NCBI RefSeq assembly: GCF_038811545.1
Contig: NZ_CP133319.1
Span: 186,001-250,000, forward strand
Origin: Rhodoligotrophos sp. CJ14
GTDB lineage: Bacteria; Pseudomonadota; Alphaproteobacteria; Rhizobiales; Im1
Direction of reading: 5' to 3'
Length of the DNA stretch: 64,000 bases
Both the position numbers and the translations under genes were made by a program. Below, one piece after another: positions 10,093 through 20,714 of the stretch (its first letter is position 1; each line of letters begins with the position of its first letter). The notes below the pieces were generated by a model. That model searched no databases and was not told the origin of the DNA. It worked only from the letters and a program-made list of their open reading frames with translations.

Positions 10093-10127
10093 GCGGCGCA
10101 ACTCAGAACAGTGGAGGTCGTTGACCG

Positions 10128-10982
10128 ATGTCGGTGAGACGACTTGATCCCATTCAGCCCGAGGCCTTTGAGTTCTCGCCAGAGAACCTGAGTTGGGCCA
10201 AGCAGATCATCGCGAAATATCCGGAAGGCCGGCAGGCCTCCGCCGTGATCTCGTTGCTCTGGCGTGCTCAGGAACAGTCTGGCGGTTGGCTGCCGGAGCC
10301 GGCGATCCGTTACGTCGCCGACCTCCTGTCCATGGCCTATATCCGTGTGCTCGAGGTCGCGACCTTCTACACCATGTTCAACCTGTCCCCCGTCGGCAGG
10401 TACTATGTCCAGCTCTGCGGCACGACGCCCTGCTGGCTGCGCGGTGCCGACGACCTTAAGGCGGTCTGTCGCAAAGAGATCGGCGAGCCCGGCCATGTCA
10501 CCGCCGATGGGCTGTTCTCCTGGCAGGAGGTGGAGTGCCTCGGCGCCTGCACCAACGCACCCATGGTGCAGATCAATGCCGATTTCTACGAGGACTTGGA
10601 CGCTGAAAGCCTGACCAAGGTTTTGGATGAGTTGCGGGGAGGCAAAATGCCCAAGCCCGGACCACAGAACGGCCGCATCAACTCGGCGCCCCTGGGCGGC
10701 CCCAACACCCTCCAGGATCCCAATCTCTACAATGGGAACTACCGCAAGGTCTGGGCGGGCGAGAGCCTTGGCAACGGTGATGATCAGGCACCGATCAAGA
10801 AGGCCAAGCCCGCATCCGTACAAACCGGGGAGCGCAAGCCTAAGGGCGCACCGCGCGGAACCGACGCCTCCAAGGCGGATGAGGAGCGTCGCGAGGTTGG
10901 CAATGTTCCGGCTGGCGCCTCGACCCCGCCGGGCGCGGCGCCCCAGGCCGGATCTGCGCCTGGCAGCGACAGCAAGCAATGA
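10128..10982 (+). CDS. nuoE: NADH-quinone oxidoreductase subunit E with long C-terminal tail
   Basis: This 284-residue subunit carries the [2Fe-2S] cluster N1a next to the NADH-oxidising subunit NuoF. The thioredoxin-like domain covers roughly residues 1-170. Its four cluster cysteines are visible in [16 protein letters not shown] and [15 protein letters not shown]. Beyond about residue 171 is a 110-residue tail rich in Lys, Pro, Gly and Ala that looks disordered and has no recognised domain. E. coli NuoE is about 166 residues; alphaproteobacterial versions are often longer. It sits 35 bases after nuoD and 12 before nuoF. Confidence 0.93.
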   Translation: MSVRRLDPIQPEAFEFSPENLSWAKQIIAKYPEGRQASAVISLLWRAQEQSGGWLPEPAIRYVADLLSMAYIRVLEVATFYTMFNLSPVGRYYVQLCGTTPCWLRGADDLKAVCRKEIGEPGHVTADGLFSWQEVECLGACTNAPMVQINADFYEDLDAESLTKVLDELRGGKMPKPGPQNGRINSAPLGGPNTLQDPNLYNGNYRKVWAGESLGNGDDQAPIKKAKPASVQTGERKPKGAPRGTDASKADEERREVGNVPAGASTPPGAAPQAGSAPGSDSKQ

Positions 10983-10994
10983 GGATCGGCGCAC

Positions 10995-12296
10995 ATGCTC
11001 GCTGACAAGGACCGCATCTTCACCAATCTCTATGGGATCCACAGCCCGGATCTCAAGGCTGCCATGCTGCGCGGTGCCTGGGACGGCACCAAGGGCTTCC
11101 TGGAGCAGGGGCAGGATTGGATCATCGAGCAGATGAAAGCCTCGGGTCTGCGCGGGCGCGGCGGTGCGGGCTTTCCCACGGGCCTTAAATGGTCCTTCAT
11201 GCCCAAGCAGGTGGGCGACCGGCCGCATTATCTCGTGATCAACGCGGATGAATCCGAGCCCGGCACCTGTAAGGATCGCGAGATCCTGCGTCATGATCCA
11301 CATCTTCTGGTCGAGGGGGCCCTGATCGCCTCCTTCGCCATGCGCGCGCATGTGGCTTATGTCTATATCCGCGGCGAGTTCATCCGCGAGCGCGAGGCTC
11401 TGCAGCGGGCGGTGGACGAGGCCTATGCCGCGCGGCTCATCGGCAAGAACAACATCCACGGCTGGGACTTCGACCTCTATGTCCATCATGGGGCAGGGGC
11501 CTATATCTGCGGTGAAGAGACCGCCATGCTCGAAAGCCTGGAAGGCAAGAAGGGCATGCCGCGGCTGAAGCCGCCTTTCCCGGCCAATGTCGGCCTCTAT
11601 GGCGCGCCCACCACGGTCAACAACGTCGAATCGATCGCCGTGTCCGGCACCATCCTGCGCCGGGGCGCCGCCTGGTTTGCCGGGCTTGGACGGCCCAATA
11701 ACACCGGCACCAAGCTCTTTTGCATCTCCGGGCATGTGAATACCCCCTGCAATGTCGAGGAAGAGATGGGCATCCCCTTCCGGGAGCTCATCGAGAAACA
11801 TGCAGGCGGCGTTCGTGGCGGTTGGAACAATCTTCTGGCGGTGATCCCGGGCGGCTCATCGGTGCCTTGCATCCCGGCCGAGCAATGCGAAGACCTGCCC
11901 ATGGATTTCGACAGCCTGCGCGCTCTGAAATCGGGCCTGGGCACGGCAGCCGTGATCGTTATGGATAAGTCCACCGACATCGTGCGTGCGATTGCCAGGA
12001 TCGCCTATTTCTACAAGCACGAGTCCTGCGGCCAATGCACGCCTTGCCGCGAAGGCACCGGTTGGATGTGGAGAGTGCTCGAGCGCATGGCCCGCGGCCA
12101 GGCTCACAAGCGCGAGATCGATCAGCTGCTGGACGTGAGCTATCAGATCGAGGGACACACCATCTGCGCCCTGGGCGATGCGGCGGCCTGGCCGGTTCAG
12201 GGCCTCATCCGCCATTTCCGTCCCGAGATCGAGCGGCGCATCGATGCCTATACCGCCAACCCGACCAGCGAACCAGCGCTGGTGGCGGCGGAATAG
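10995..12296 (+). CDS. nuoF: NADH-quinone oxidoreductase subunit F (NADH/FMN site)
   Basis: This 433-residue subunit oxidises NADH. It binds FMN and NADH through [15 protein letters not shown] (about residues 50-65) and [20 protein letters not shown]. It carries [4Fe-4S] cluster N3, with ligands visible in [18 protein letters not shown] and the later cysteine of [16 protein letters not shown]. All key motifs are intact and the length is normal. It lies between nuoE and nuoG, its partners in the NADH dehydrogenase module. Confidence 0.96.
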   Translation: MLADKDRIFTNLYGIHSPDLKAAMLRGAWDGTKGFLEQGQDWIIEQMKASGLRGRGGAGFPTGLKWSFMPKQVGDRPHYLVINADESEPGTCKDREILRHDPHLLVEGALIASFAMRAHVAYVYIRGEFIREREALQRAVDEAYAARLIGKNNIHGWDFDLYVHHGAGAYICGEETAMLESLEGKKGMPRLKPPFPANVGLYGAPTTVNNVESIAVSGTILRRGAAWFAGLGRPNNTGTKLFCISGHVNTPCNVEEEMGIPFRELIEKHAGGVRGGWNNLLAVIPGGSSVPCIPAEQCEDLPMDFDSLRALKSGLGTAAVIVMDKSTDIVRAIARIAYFYKHESCGQCTPCREGTGWMWRVLERMARGQAHKREIDQLLDVSYQIEGHTICALGDAAAWPVQGLIRHFRPEIERRIDAYTANPTSEPALVAAE

Positions 12297-12347
12297 GGGA
12301 AGGCCGTGGCTGACACAAAATCGCGGTTTGGCCGCTAGGAACAGATT

Positions 12348-14447
12348 ATGCCGAAGCTGATCATCGATTCACGAGAGGTCGAAGTCGAAAACGGGCTGAC
12401 CGTGCTGCAGGCCTGCGAGCTGGCCGGCGTCGAGATCCCGCGCTTCTGCTATCACGATCGGCTGACCATCGCCGGCAACTGCCGCATGTGTCTGGTCGAG
12501 GTGAAGGGCATGCCGAAGCCGCAGGCCTCCTGCGCCCTGTCGGTGAATGATCTGCGCCCCGGCCCCAATGGCGAGCCGCCGGAGGTGATCACCCGCTCCA
12601 AGACCGTGAAGAAGGCGCGGGAAGGGGTGATGGAGTTTCTGCTCATCAATCACCCGCTGGATTGCCCGATCTGCGACCAGGGTGGCGAATGCGACCTGCA
12701 GGACCAGGCCATGGCCTATGGGGTCGATGCCAGCCGCTATGCCGAGAACAAGCGCGCGGTCGAGGACAAATATATCGGCCCGCTGGTCAAGACCTCCATG
12801 AACCGGTGCATCCACTGCACGCGCTGCGTCCGCTTCAGCGCCGAAGTGGCGGGTGTGCCGGACCTTGGCGCGATTGGTCGGGGCGAGGATATGGAGATCA
12901 CCACCTATCTCGAGCACGCCATGGGCTCGGAGCTTCAGGGCAATGTGATCGACCTATGCCCCGTGGGCGCGCTCACCTCGAAGCCTTACGCATTCCAGGC
13001 GAGGCCTTGGGAGCTGCGCAAGACCGAGACAATCGACGCCATGGATGCGGTCGGCTCCAATATCCGTGTCGATTGCCGTGGCCGCGAGGTCATGCGCATC
13101 CTGCCGCGCCTCAATGAGGACATCAACGAGGAGTGGATCTCCGACAAGACCCGCTTCGTCTGGGACGGATTGCGCACCCAGCGCCTCGACCGGCCCTATA
13201 TCCGGGAGAATGGCCGCCTGCGGCCGGCAAACTGGTCGCAGGCCTTCAATCTGATTGCCGAGCGGATCGGGGCGGCCTCGCCGGACCGTATCGCGGCCAT
13301 TGCCGGCGATCTCCAGGCGGTTGAGGAGCTCTATGCCCTCAAAGACCTGATGACCCGGCTCGGCGTGGCAAGCGTCGATTGTCGCCAGGACGGCTCAGCG
13401 CTTGGGGAGGCCGGCGGTCGTGCCGCCTATCTCTTCAATGCGACCATTGCTGGTATTGATGAGGCTGATGCGATCCTTCTGATCGGCACCAATCCGCGCA
13501 AGGAGGCCGCCATTCTCAATGCGCGCATCCGCAAGGCCTGGCGTCAGCGCAAGGCGCAAATCGGATTGATCGGCGAGCGGGCCGACCTCGCCTATGACTA
13601 TGCCTATCTCGGGGCGGGCCCCGAGAGCCTTGATGCAATCATGCAAGGCGAGCACGGCTTCCTGGATGTGCTTCGGAGCGCCAAGCGTCCTCTGATCATC
13701 CTCGGCGCTGCGGCAACAGCGCGGCCCGATGGCAAGGCCATTCTTGGCCGTGTCGCCAAGCTCGCCCTCGATCTGGGTGCGGTGAAGGACGATTGGAACG
13801 GCTTCTGCGTGCTCCATGATGCGGCGGCACGGGTCGGCGGCCTCGATATTGGCTGCGTCCCCGGTGAGGGCGGAAGAGCAACTCCCGCCATCCTCAAGGC
13901 CGCGGAAGCCGGTGAGCTCGACGTGCTCTTCCTGCTCGGGGCCGATGAGATCGACACGAGCAAGCTGGGCAACACCTTCGTGATCTACCAGGGCAGCCAT
14001 GGTGATCGGGGTGCTCATCGGGCCGACGTGATCCTGCCCGGCGCCACCTATACCGAGAAGTCCGGCATTTATGTCAACACCGAGGGCCGGCCTCAGGTCG
14101 CGGGCCGAGCGTCCTTCCCGCCAGGAGATGCCCGCGAGGACTGGGCAATCCTGCGTGCCCTGTCCGACGTGCTCGGCAAGACGCTCGACTATAACAATCT
14201 CGACGAGCTGCGCGCCCGGATCTACGAGGCCGCCCCGCATCTTGCCGAGACGGATATGATCGTGGCAGCCGATCCGGCAGGGCTGCAGGCTCTTGGCCAA
14301 GCGGCGGCAGGTTCGATCGACAAGGCACCCTTCGCCAGCCGTATCCGCGATTTCTACCTCAGCAATCCGATTGCGCGGGCATCGAAGATCATGGCGGAGT
14401 GCAGCGCATTGAGACAGGGGGCCGAACGGCTCGTGGCGGCGGAATAG
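12348..14447 (+). CDS. nuoG: NADH-quinone oxidoreductase subunit G
   Basis: This 699-residue subunit holds the iron-sulfur relay of the NADH module. An N-terminal [2Fe-2S] ferredoxin domain has cysteines in [20 protein letters not shown] and the following QASCA. The His/Cys cluster N5 box is [19 protein letters not shown], and N4 ligands appear in [17 protein letters not shown] with a distal cysteine in DLCPVGAL. From about residue 220 it is a molybdopterin-oxidoreductase-like domain without molybdenum function, ending in a C-terminal helical domain. The extra N7 cluster motif of E. coli NuoG is not apparent, as expected outside gammaproteobacteria. nuoH follows after 4 bases. Confidence 0.95.
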   Translation: MPKLIIDSREVEVENGLTVLQACELAGVEIPRFCYHDRLTIAGNCRMCLVEVKGMPKPQASCALSVNDLRPGPNGEPPEVITRSKTVKKAREGVMEFLLINHPLDCPICDQGGECDLQDQAMAYGVDASRYAENKRAVEDKYIGPLVKTSMNRCIHCTRCVRFSAEVAGVPDLGAIGRGEDMEITTYLEHAMGSELQGNVIDLCPVGALTSKPYAFQARPWELRKTETIDAMDAVGSNIRVDCRGREVMRILPRLNEDINEEWISDKTRFVWDGLRTQRLDRPYIRENGRLRPANWSQAFNLIAERIGAASPDRIAAIAGDLQAVEELYALKDLMTRLGVASVDCRQDGSALGEAGGRAAYLFNATIAGIDEADAILLIGTNPRKEAAILNARIRKAWRQRKAQIGLIGERADLAYDYAYLGAGPESLDAIMQGEHGFLDVLRSAKRPLIILGAAATARPDGKAILGRVAKLALDLGAVKDDWNGFCVLHDAAARVGGLDIGCVPGEGGRATPAILKAAEAGELDVLFLLGADEIDTSKLGNTFVIYQGSHGDRGAHRADVILPGATYTEKSGIYVNTEGRPQVAGRASFPPGDAREDWAILRALSDVLGKTLDYNNLDELRARIYEAAPHLAETDMIVAADPAGLQALGQAAAGSIDKAPFASRIRDFYLSNPIARASKIMAECSALRQGAERLVAAE

Positions 14448-14451
14448 GACA

Positions 14452-15501
14452 ATGGGCGACTTTCTCTACACATATGGCCTGCCCGTGGTGATCATAGCGC
14501 TGCAGAGCATCGCGCTGCTGGTCTGCCTGCTCGTTTTCATCGCCTACCTGCTCTATGCCGATCGCAAGGTCTGGGCGGCGGTGCAGCTGCGTAAGGGACC
14601 GAATGTCGTGGGCCCCTGGGGCCTGCTGCAATCCTTCGCCGACCTGCTCAAATTCGTGTTCAAGGAGGTGGTGATCCCGGCAGGTGCCAATAAGGGTGTC
14701 TTCCTGCTCGCCCCTCTCATCACCTGCGTGCTCGCCTTGTCCGCATGGGCCGTGGTGCCGCTGTCCGATGGCTGGGTGATTGCGGATATCAACGTGGGCA
14801 TTCTCTTCATTTTCGCCATTTCCTCGCTGGGCGTCTATGGCGTTATCATGGGCGGCTGGGCGTCCAATTCGAAATACCCGTTCCTTGGTTCGCTGCGCTC
14901 GGCCGCGCAGATGGTGTCCTATGAAGTCTCGATCGGCTTCGTGATCATCACCGTGCTGCTCTGTGCGGGGTCGCTGAACCTCACCGATATCGTGCGCTCC
15001 CAGCAGACCGGCCTTGCAAGTGCCGTCGGGCTTCCCTGGCTGTCCTTCCTCAACTGGTACTGGCTGCCGCTGCTGCCGATGTTCGTGGTGTTCTTCATCT
15101 CGGCGCTGGCTGAGACGAACCGGCCGCCTTTCGATCTGCCGGAAGCGGAATCGGAGCTGGTGGCGGGCTTCATGGTGGAATATTCCTCTACGCCCTTCCT
15201 CCTGTTCATGCTCGGTGAATATGTCTCCATCGTGCTGATGTGCGCACTGATGACGATCATGTTCCTGGGAGGATGGCTGCCGCCGTTTGACTTCGCGCCC
15301 TTCACCTGGGTGCCGGGCGTCATCTGGTTCACCCTCAAGGTGTGTCTGTTCTTCTTCCTGATCGCCATGGTGAAGGCCATGGTGCCGCGATACCGCTATG
15401 ACCAGCTGATGCGGCTGGGCTGGAAGGTGTTTCTGCCGCTGTCGCTGATCTATGTGGTGTTGGTTGCGGGGGTGCTGGTCGCATTTGGTTGGACGCCGTG
15501 A
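14452..15501 (+). CDS. nuoH: NADH-quinone oxidoreductase subunit H
   Basis: This 349-residue inner-membrane subunit has about eight helices and forms the entry and floor of the quinone chamber, linking electron transfer to proton pumping. The family signature [20 protein letters not shown] is complete, with its acidic loop continuing into MVEYSSTPF. The first matrix loop, [20 protein letters not shown], is also present. Length is typical. It is followed 15 bases later by an extra small gene that is not one of the 14 subunits, then by nuoI. Confidence 0.96.
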   Translation: MGDFLYTYGLPVVIIALQSIALLVCLLVFIAYLLYADRKVWAAVQLRKGPNVVGPWGLLQSFADLLKFVFKEVVIPAGANKGVFLLAPLITCVLALSAWAVVPLSDGWVIADINVGILFIFAISSLGVYGVIMGGWASNSKYPFLGSLRSAAQMVSYEVSIGFVIITVLLCAGSLNLTDIVRSQQTGLASAVGLPWLSFLNWYWLPLLPMFVVFFISALAETNRPPFDLPEAESELVAGFMVEYSSTPFLLFMLGEYVSIVLMCALMTIMFLGGWLPPFDFAPFTWVPGVIWFTLKVCLFFFLIAMVKAMVPRYRYDQLMRLGWKVFLPLSLIYVVLVAGVLVAFGWTP

Positions 15502-15516
15502 GGCGGGGAGGGGCCT

Positions 15517-15759
15517 GTGACAGTAACAGTGTACAGCTTCATCTACGGCTTCCTGTTTCTGTGGCTTGGGCTTCTCTTCTTCGCGGCGATGAATCGTCTG
15601 ATCTATCCGCGCCTCCGGTGGCGGCATGAACGGGCGAAGGTCACAGGGCAGCACGGGATTGATCCTTCCGTGCTGCTGACGGCAGCTAAGCTGTTCGGTC
15701 TGGTCATCATGCCGATCCTTGGCTTCTACATCGGATGCACATTGAGAACCGGCGCGTGA
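15517..15759 (+). CDS. Small two-helix membrane protein inserted between nuoH and nuoI
   Basis: This 80-residue protein is not one of the 14 complex I subunits and I do not recognise a family. It has two clear hydrophobic segments, about residues 6-26 (YSFIYGFLFLWLGLLFFAAM) and about 52-75 (LLTAAKLFGLVIMPILGFYI). A basic linker between them (RLRWRHERAK) predicts a cytoplasmic loop. The GTG start at 15517 is supported by a GGGGAGGGG stretch ending 4 bases upstream. It is co-directional and closely packed with nuoH and nuoI, so it is very likely co-transcribed. It may be an accessory or assembly factor of complex I, or an unrelated passenger. Confidence 0.7.
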   Translation: MTVTVYSFIYGFLFLWLGLLFFAAMNRLIYPRLRWRHERAKVTGQHGIDPSVLLTAAKLFGLVIMPILGFYIGCTLRTGA

Positions 15760-15791
15760 TGCGCGATTGACTGAGAATTCGAGTGACGACA

Positions 15792-16280
15792 ATGACACTG
15801 ACGCAGACGGCCCGGTCCCTCTTCCTCTCCGAATTCGTTTCGGCCTTCTTCTTGTCGATGCGCTACTTCTTCAAGCCGAAGCCGACGATCAACTATCCCT
15901 TTGAGAAGGGGCAGCTATCGCCGCGCTTCAGGGGAGAACATGCCTTGCGGCGCTACCCCAATGGCGAGGAGCGCTGCATTGCCTGCAAGCTCTGCGAGGC
16001 GATCTGCCCGGCTCAGGCGATCACCATCGAGGCGGGGCCGCGCCGCAATGACGGCACCCGGCGCACCACCCGCTACGACATCGACATGGTGAAATGCATC
16101 TATTGCGGCTTCTGCCAGGAGGCATGCCCGGTGGATGCGATCGTGGAGGGGCCGAATTACGAATTCGCCACCGAGACGCGTGAGGAGCTGCTCTATACCA
16201 AGGAGCGTCTGCTTGCGAATGGCGATCGCTGGGAGCGTGAACTGGCGCGCAACATTGCGCTCGATGCGCCCTATCGCTGA
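15792..16280 (+). CDS. nuoI: NADH-quinone oxidoreductase subunit I
   Basis: This 162-residue peripheral-arm subunit carries [4Fe-4S] clusters N6a and N6b, which lead to N2 in NuoB. Two complete ferredoxin motifs are visible: [16 protein letters not shown] and [16 protein letters not shown]. The N-terminus forms the amphipathic region that docks on NuoH ([20 protein letters not shown]). An in-frame GTG at 15783 would add three residues; I prefer the ATG at 15792 because CGAG lies about 8 bases before it and the length matches the family. Confidence 0.95.
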   Translation: MTLTQTARSLFLSEFVSAFFLSMRYFFKPKPTINYPFEKGQLSPRFRGEHALRRYPNGEERCIACKLCEAICPAQAITIEAGPRRNDGTRRTTRYDIDMVKCIYCGFCQEACPVDAIVEGPNYEFATETREELLYTKERLLANGDRWERELARNIALDAPYR

Positions 16281-16315
16281 ATGCTGGGAATTCTATCTGA
16301 GCGGGACCTGAAATC

Positions 16316-16930
16316 ATGGCGGTAGCCACCCTGTTCTTCTATCTGTTCTCCGCCGTGGCGATCGCCTCGGCGGTGATGGTGATCGCCGCGCGAAATCCGG
16401 TCCATTCCGTGCTGTTTCTGATCCTCACCTTCTTCAACGGGGCGGGGCTGTTTCTGCTGCTGGGCGCGGAATTCCTGGCGATGATCCTGGTGGTCGTCTA
16501 TGTCGGCGCCGTGGCCGTCCTGTTCCTGTTCGTGGTCATGATGCTCGACATCGACTTCGCGGCCCTGCGCCGGGGCATGCTGCAATATCTGCCGATCGGC
16601 GCAACGCTTGGGCTCATCCTGCTGGTCGAGCTGGTGATGGTTCTGGGCACCTGGAGCTTCGCGCCCGATGCCTTGGGCCTGAAGGCCGCGCCCGTTCCGG
16701 CCCTTGCCAATGTCACCAATACCGAGGCGCTCGGGCATCTGCTCTATACGCGCTATGTCTTCTTCTTCCAGGCGGCGGGCATCGTGTTGCTGATCGCCAT
16801 GGTCGGGGCGATCGTGCTGACCCTGCGGCATAAGCCGAATGTGAAGCGGCAGTCGATCACCCAGCAGGTCGCGCGCGGGCCTGCAACCGCCATCGAAATC
16901 CGCAAAGTGAAGCCTGGGCAGGGGATCTGA
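16316..16930 (+). CDS. nuoJ: NADH-quinone oxidoreductase subunit J
   Basis: This is a 204-residue inner-membrane subunit with five hydrophobic segments. The conserved third-helix region reads [20 protein letters not shown], where a pi-bulge helix is thought to couple quinone chemistry to proton pumping. The preceding [20 protein letters not shown] is also typical. The hydrophilic C-terminal tail after residue 175 ([17 protein letters not shown]) is cytoplasmic. It starts 36 bases after nuoI and ends 4 bases before nuoK. Confidence 0.95.
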   Translation: MAVATLFFYLFSAVAIASAVMVIAARNPVHSVLFLILTFFNGAGLFLLLGAEFLAMILVVVYVGAVAVLFLFVVMMLDIDFAALRRGMLQYLPIGATLGLILLVELVMVLGTWSFAPDALGLKAAPVPALANVTNTEALGHLLYTRYVFFFQAAGIVLLIAMVGAIVLTLRHKPNVKRQSITQQVARGPATAIEIRKVKPGQGI

Positions 16931-16934
16931 GCGT

Positions 16935-17243
16935 ATGGAGATCGCTCTCACACATTACCTGATCGTCGCAGCCATCCTGTTCACGATCGGGATCTTCGGA
17001 ATTTTCCTCAATCGGAAGAACGTGATCATCATGCTGATGTCGATCGAGCTCATCCTGCTCTCGGTCAACATCAATCTCGTTGCCTTTTCCTCCTCCTTGG
17101 GCGATCTGGTCGGACAGATCTTTGCACTGCTGGTCCTGACCGTCGCCGCCGCCGAAGCGGCGATTGGGCTTGCTATCCTGGTGGTGCATTTCCGCAATCG
17201 CGGCACGATCGACGTTGAAGACATCAATCTGATGAAAGGCTGA
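16935..17243 (+). CDS. nuoK: NADH-quinone oxidoreductase subunit K
   Basis: This 102-residue subunit has three transmembrane helices and is related to MrpC of cation antiporters. The two buried glutamates needed for proton transfer are visible in [20 protein letters not shown] and [19 protein letters not shown]. The sequence ends [11 protein letters not shown], the usual NuoK end. It lies between nuoJ and nuoL with 4-base and 10-base gaps. Confidence 0.96.
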   Translation: MEIALTHYLIVAAILFTIGIFGIFLNRKNVIIMLMSIELILLSVNINLVAFSSSLGDLVGQIFALLVLTVAAAEAAIGLAILVVHFRNRGTIDVEDINLMKG

Positions 17244-17253
17244 CTGGGGCGCC

Positions 17254-19182
17254 ATGTATTCCTTGATCGTCTTCCTGCCTCTCGTCGGTGCGCTGATCGC
17301 GGGCCTCGGCGGCCGCTTCATCGGGGCGCGCGCCGCGGAGGTGATCACCTCATCCCTGCTCGTGATCTGCGCGGTCCTGTCCTGGATCGCCTTCAGTCAG
17401 GTGGCGCTCGGCCACACGACCGACAAGGTGCATGTGCTGAGCTGGGTCCATTCCGGCACCCTGGTCGCCGATTGGGCCTTCCGTATCGATACCCTGACCG
17501 CGGTCATGCTGGTCGTGGTGACGACCGTCTCCTCGCTCGTCCACATCTACTCGATCGGCTACATGTCGCATGATCCGCACCCGACGCGGTTCTTCGCCTA
17601 TCTGTCGCTGTTCACCTTCGCCATGCTGATGTTGGTGACCTCCGACAATCTCCTCCAGCTGTTCTTCGGCTGGGAGGGGGTTGGTCTTGCGTCTTATCTG
17701 CTGATCGGCTTCTGGTACCACAAGGATTCAGCCAATGCGGCCGCCATCAAGGCCTTCGTGGTGAATCGCGTCGGCGATTTCGGCTTCGCATTGGGCATCT
17801 TCGCAGCCTTCGTCGCCTTCGGCTCGATCGAATTCGACACGATCTTCGCGAGCGCCCCGGAACAGGTCGGCAAGACGCTGCACTTCCTCGGCTGGAACAT
17901 CGACACCCTCACGCTGATTTCGCTGCTTCTGTTCATGGGCGCCATGGGCAAGTCGGCGCAGTTCCTGCTGCACACCTGGCTTCCCGATGCCATGGAGGGC
18001 CCGACCCCGGTCTCGGCGCTCATCCATGCGGCGACCATGGTGACAGCGGGCGTGTTCCTGGTGGCGCGCATGTCACCCCTGTTCGAGCATGCGCCGGCGG
18101 CTCTGTGGTTTGTCACCTTCATCGGCGCCACCACCTGCTTCTTCGCCGCCACCATCGGCCTCGTGCAGAATGACATCAAGCGGGTGATCGCCTATTCGAC
18201 CTGCTCGCAGCTGGGCTATATGTTCGCCGCGCTGGGTGTCGGCGCCTATGGCGTTGCGATATTCCACCTGTTCACCCATGCCTTCTTCAAGGCGCTGCTG
18301 TTCCTGGGCTCGGGCTCGGTCATCCATGGCATGAGCGACGAGCAGGACATGCGCAAGATGGGTGGCCTCTTTCCGCATATGAAGATCACCTGGGCGATGA
18401 TGCTGATCGGCACTCTCGCGCTCACCGGCTTCCCGCTCACCGCCGGCTATTACTCGAAGGACGCCATCATCGAGTCGACCTATGCAGCGGGTTCCGGGAT
18501 CGCGATCTATGCCTTCATCCTGACGGTGCTGGCGGCGGCCCTGACCTCCTTCTATTCCTGGCGACTGATGTTCCTGACCTTCCATGGCCGCTCGCGCGCC
18601 TCGAAAGAGGTGCTGCACCACGTTCATGAAAGCCCCAATGTGATGCTGATCCCGCTCTATATCCTGGCGGTCGGCGCGCTTGCCGCGGGCTTCATTTTCG
18701 CGCCTTATTTCGTCGGCCATCACGAAGGGGCCTTCTGGGGCCAGGCGCTGTTCCGCGGTCCGGAGAACCACATCATCGAGGAGATGCACCACGTGCCCTT
18801 CTGGGTAGTGATCTCGCCGGCAGTGATGATGGTGCTGGGCTTCCTGGTTGCGCTTTACTTCTACATCATCAATCCGGAGGTGCCGAAGCGGCTCGCCGAG
18901 CGCCACCAGCCCCTCTACCAGTTCCTGCTCAACAAGTGGTACTTCGACGAGATCTACGATTTCATCTTCGTCCGCGGTGCCTTGGCGCTGGGCCGGCTGT
19001 TCTGGAAACGGGGCGATGGCGCGGTGATCGACGGTTTGGGCCCCGATGGCATCTCCGCACGCGTGCTTGATGTCACCCGCGGCGTCGTCAAGCTGCAGAG
19101 CGGCTATCTCTATCACTATGCCTTCGCCATGCTGATCGGCATTGCCGCGCTGGTGACCTGGCTGATGTATGCGGGAGCTTGA
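17254..19182 (+). CDS. nuoL: NADH-quinone oxidoreductase subunit L
   Basis: This is the 642-residue distal antiporter-like subunit of complex I, homologous to MrpA. It pumps protons and sends a long lateral helix along the membrane arm. The proton-channel block [20 protein letters not shown], the lysine region [20 protein letters not shown] and the helix [20 protein letters not shown] are intact. The C-terminal part (about 500-642) contains the horizontal helix and a final transmembrane anchor. Length and order are typical. Confidence 0.96.
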   Translation: MYSLIVFLPLVGALIAGLGGRFIGARAAEVITSSLLVICAVLSWIAFSQVALGHTTDKVHVLSWVHSGTLVADWAFRIDTLTAVMLVVVTTVSSLVHIYSIGYMSHDPHPTRFFAYLSLFTFAMLMLVTSDNLLQLFFGWEGVGLASYLLIGFWYHKDSANAAAIKAFVVNRVGDFGFALGIFAAFVAFGSIEFDTIFASAPEQVGKTLHFLGWNIDTLTLISLLLFMGAMGKSAQFLLHTWLPDAMEGPTPVSALIHAATMVTAGVFLVARMSPLFEHAPAALWFVTFIGATTCFFAATIGLVQNDIKRVIAYSTCSQLGYMFAALGVGAYGVAIFHLFTHAFFKALLFLGSGSVIHGMSDEQDMRKMGGLFPHMKITWAMMLIGTLALTGFPLTAGYYSKDAIIESTYAAGSGIAIYAFILTVLAAALTSFYSWRLMFLTFHGRSRASKEVLHHVHESPNVMLIPLYILAVGALAAGFIFAPYFVGHHEGAFWGQALFRGPENHIIEEMHHVPFWVVISPAVMMVLGFLVALYFYIINPEVPKRLAERHQPLYQFLLNKWYFDEIYDFIFVRGALALGRLFWKRGDGAVIDGLGPDGISARVLDVTRGVVKLQSGYLYHYAFAMLIGIAALVTWLMYAGA

Positions 19183-19187
19183 GACCC

Positions 19188-20696
19188 ATGGAAATCCCGC
19201 ACATTCTTTCGGTCGTCACCTTCCTGCCGCTGGTCGGCGCCCTGTTCATCCTGGTCATCCGCGGCGATGATGAGCAGGCCTATCGGTCGGCCCGGTACGT
19301 CGCTCTATGGACGACGATCATCACCTTCATCGTCTCGCTGCTGATCTGGGCCAATTTCGATCCGTCCACCCCTAACTTCCAGTTCGTCGAGCAGGCGAAT
19401 TGGCTCGGCGGTTCGATCACCTACCACATGGGTGTCGACGGCATATCCATGCTGTTCGTCATCCTGACCACCTTCCTGATGCCGGCCTGCATCATCGCGA
19501 GCTGGGGCATCACCCGGCGCGTCAAGGAGTACATGATCGCCTTCCTGGTCCTCGAGACCATGATGATCGGTGTGTTCTGCGCGCTGGATCTGGTGCTGTT
19601 CTACCTGTTCTTCGAGGCAGGCCTCATCCCGATGTTCCTGATCATCGGCATCTGGGGTGGCCCGCGCCGGGTCTATGCGAGCTTCAAATTCTTCCTCTAT
19701 ACGCTGCTCGGCTCGGTGCTGATGCTTCTGGCGATCATCGCCATGTATTGGGACGCGGGCACCACCAATATCGTGACCCTCCTCAATCACGGCTTTGATC
19801 CCAGCCTGCAGACTTGGCTCTGGCTTGCCTTCTTTGCGTCCTTCGCCGTGAAGATGCCCATGTGGCCCGTGCACACCTGGCTGCCGGATGCCCATGTGGA
19901 GGCGCCAACCGCGGGCTCCGTGATCCTGGCGGCGATCCTCCTGAAGATGGGCGGCTACGGCTTCCTGCGCTTCTCGATCCCCATGTTCCCCCTGGCGAGT
20001 GAGACCTTCGCGCCTCTCGTCTTCGCGCTCTCCGTTGTGGCGATCATCTACACCTCGCTGGTCGCGCTGGTGCAGGAGGACATGAAGAAGCTGATCGCCT
20101 ATTCCTCGGTGGCCCATATGGGTTTCGTGACCATGGGTCTCTTCACGCTCACCGTGCAGGGCGTGCAGGGCGGCCTGTTCACCATGATCAGCCACGGCTT
20201 GGTGTCTGGCGCGCTGTTCCTCTGTGTGGGTGTCGTTTATGACCGCATGCACACCCGCGATATTGCGGCCTATGGCGGCCTTGTCGACCGCATGCCGATC
20301 TATGCCTTCACCTTCATGGTCTTCACCATGGCCAATGTGGGGCTTCCCGGCACCAGCGGCTTCGTCGGTGAGTTCCTGACCCTGTCCGGCGCCTTCCAGG
20401 CCAATACCTGGGTTGCCTTCTTCGCCTGTTTCGGGCTGATCCTGTCGGCGCCTTATGCGCTCTGGCTGTACCGTCGCGTGGTCTTCGGCCGGCTGGAGAA
20501 GGAAAGCCTCAAATCTATCAAGGACATGGATTGGCGCGAGGTCGCGGTGCTGGTGCCGCTCATCCTCTTGACCATTCTCTTCGGCGTCTATCCGAGCCCG
20601 ATCCTCGATGTGTTCGCGGTGTCAGTGGACCATCTCATCAACAATTACCACGCCTCGCTTGATGCCATAAAGCAGGCAGCGGTCGCCGCGAACTAA
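19188..20696 (+). CDS. nuoM: NADH-quinone oxidoreductase subunit M
   Basis: This is a 502-residue antiporter-like proton-pumping subunit with about 14 helices. Key blocks are [20 protein letters not shown] (proton-channel glutamate), [20 protein letters not shown] (channel lysine and its neighbours) and [20 protein letters not shown]. The ATG at 19188 is used because the MEIPHILS start matches the family; an in-frame TTG at 19179 overlapping the nuoL stop is less likely. It is followed by nuoN after 18 bases. Confidence 0.95.
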   Translation: MEIPHILSVVTFLPLVGALFILVIRGDDEQAYRSARYVALWTTIITFIVSLLIWANFDPSTPNFQFVEQANWLGGSITYHMGVDGISMLFVILTTFLMPACIIASWGITRRVKEYMIAFLVLETMMIGVFCALDLVLFYLFFEAGLIPMFLIIGIWGGPRRVYASFKFFLYTLLGSVLMLLAIIAMYWDAGTTNIVTLLNHGFDPSLQTWLWLAFFASFAVKMPMWPVHTWLPDAHVEAPTAGSVILAAILLKMGGYGFLRFSIPMFPLASETFAPLVFALSVVAIIYTSLVALVQEDMKKLIAYSSVAHMGFVTMGLFTLTVQGVQGGLFTMISHGLVSGALFLCVGVVYDRMHTRDIAAYGGLVDRMPIYAFTFMVFTMANVGLPGTSGFVGEFLTLSGAFQANTWVAFFACFGLILSAPYALWLYRRVVFGRLEKESLKSIKDMDWREVAVLVPLILLTILFGVYPSPILDVFAVSVDHLINNYHASLDAIKQAAVAAN

Positions 20697-20714
20697 CGGA
20701 GCTTGAGCATCCCC

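Noticed and set aside
10008-11801. 597-codon open frame on the minus strand across nuoE-nuoF
   Set aside because: Antisense to intact nuo genes, no ribosome binding site or recognisable motif.
14389-15798. 469-codon minus-strand frame across nuoH
   Set aside because: Antisense to nuoH; polar His/Gln-rich translation typical of reverse-complemented hydrophobic codons.
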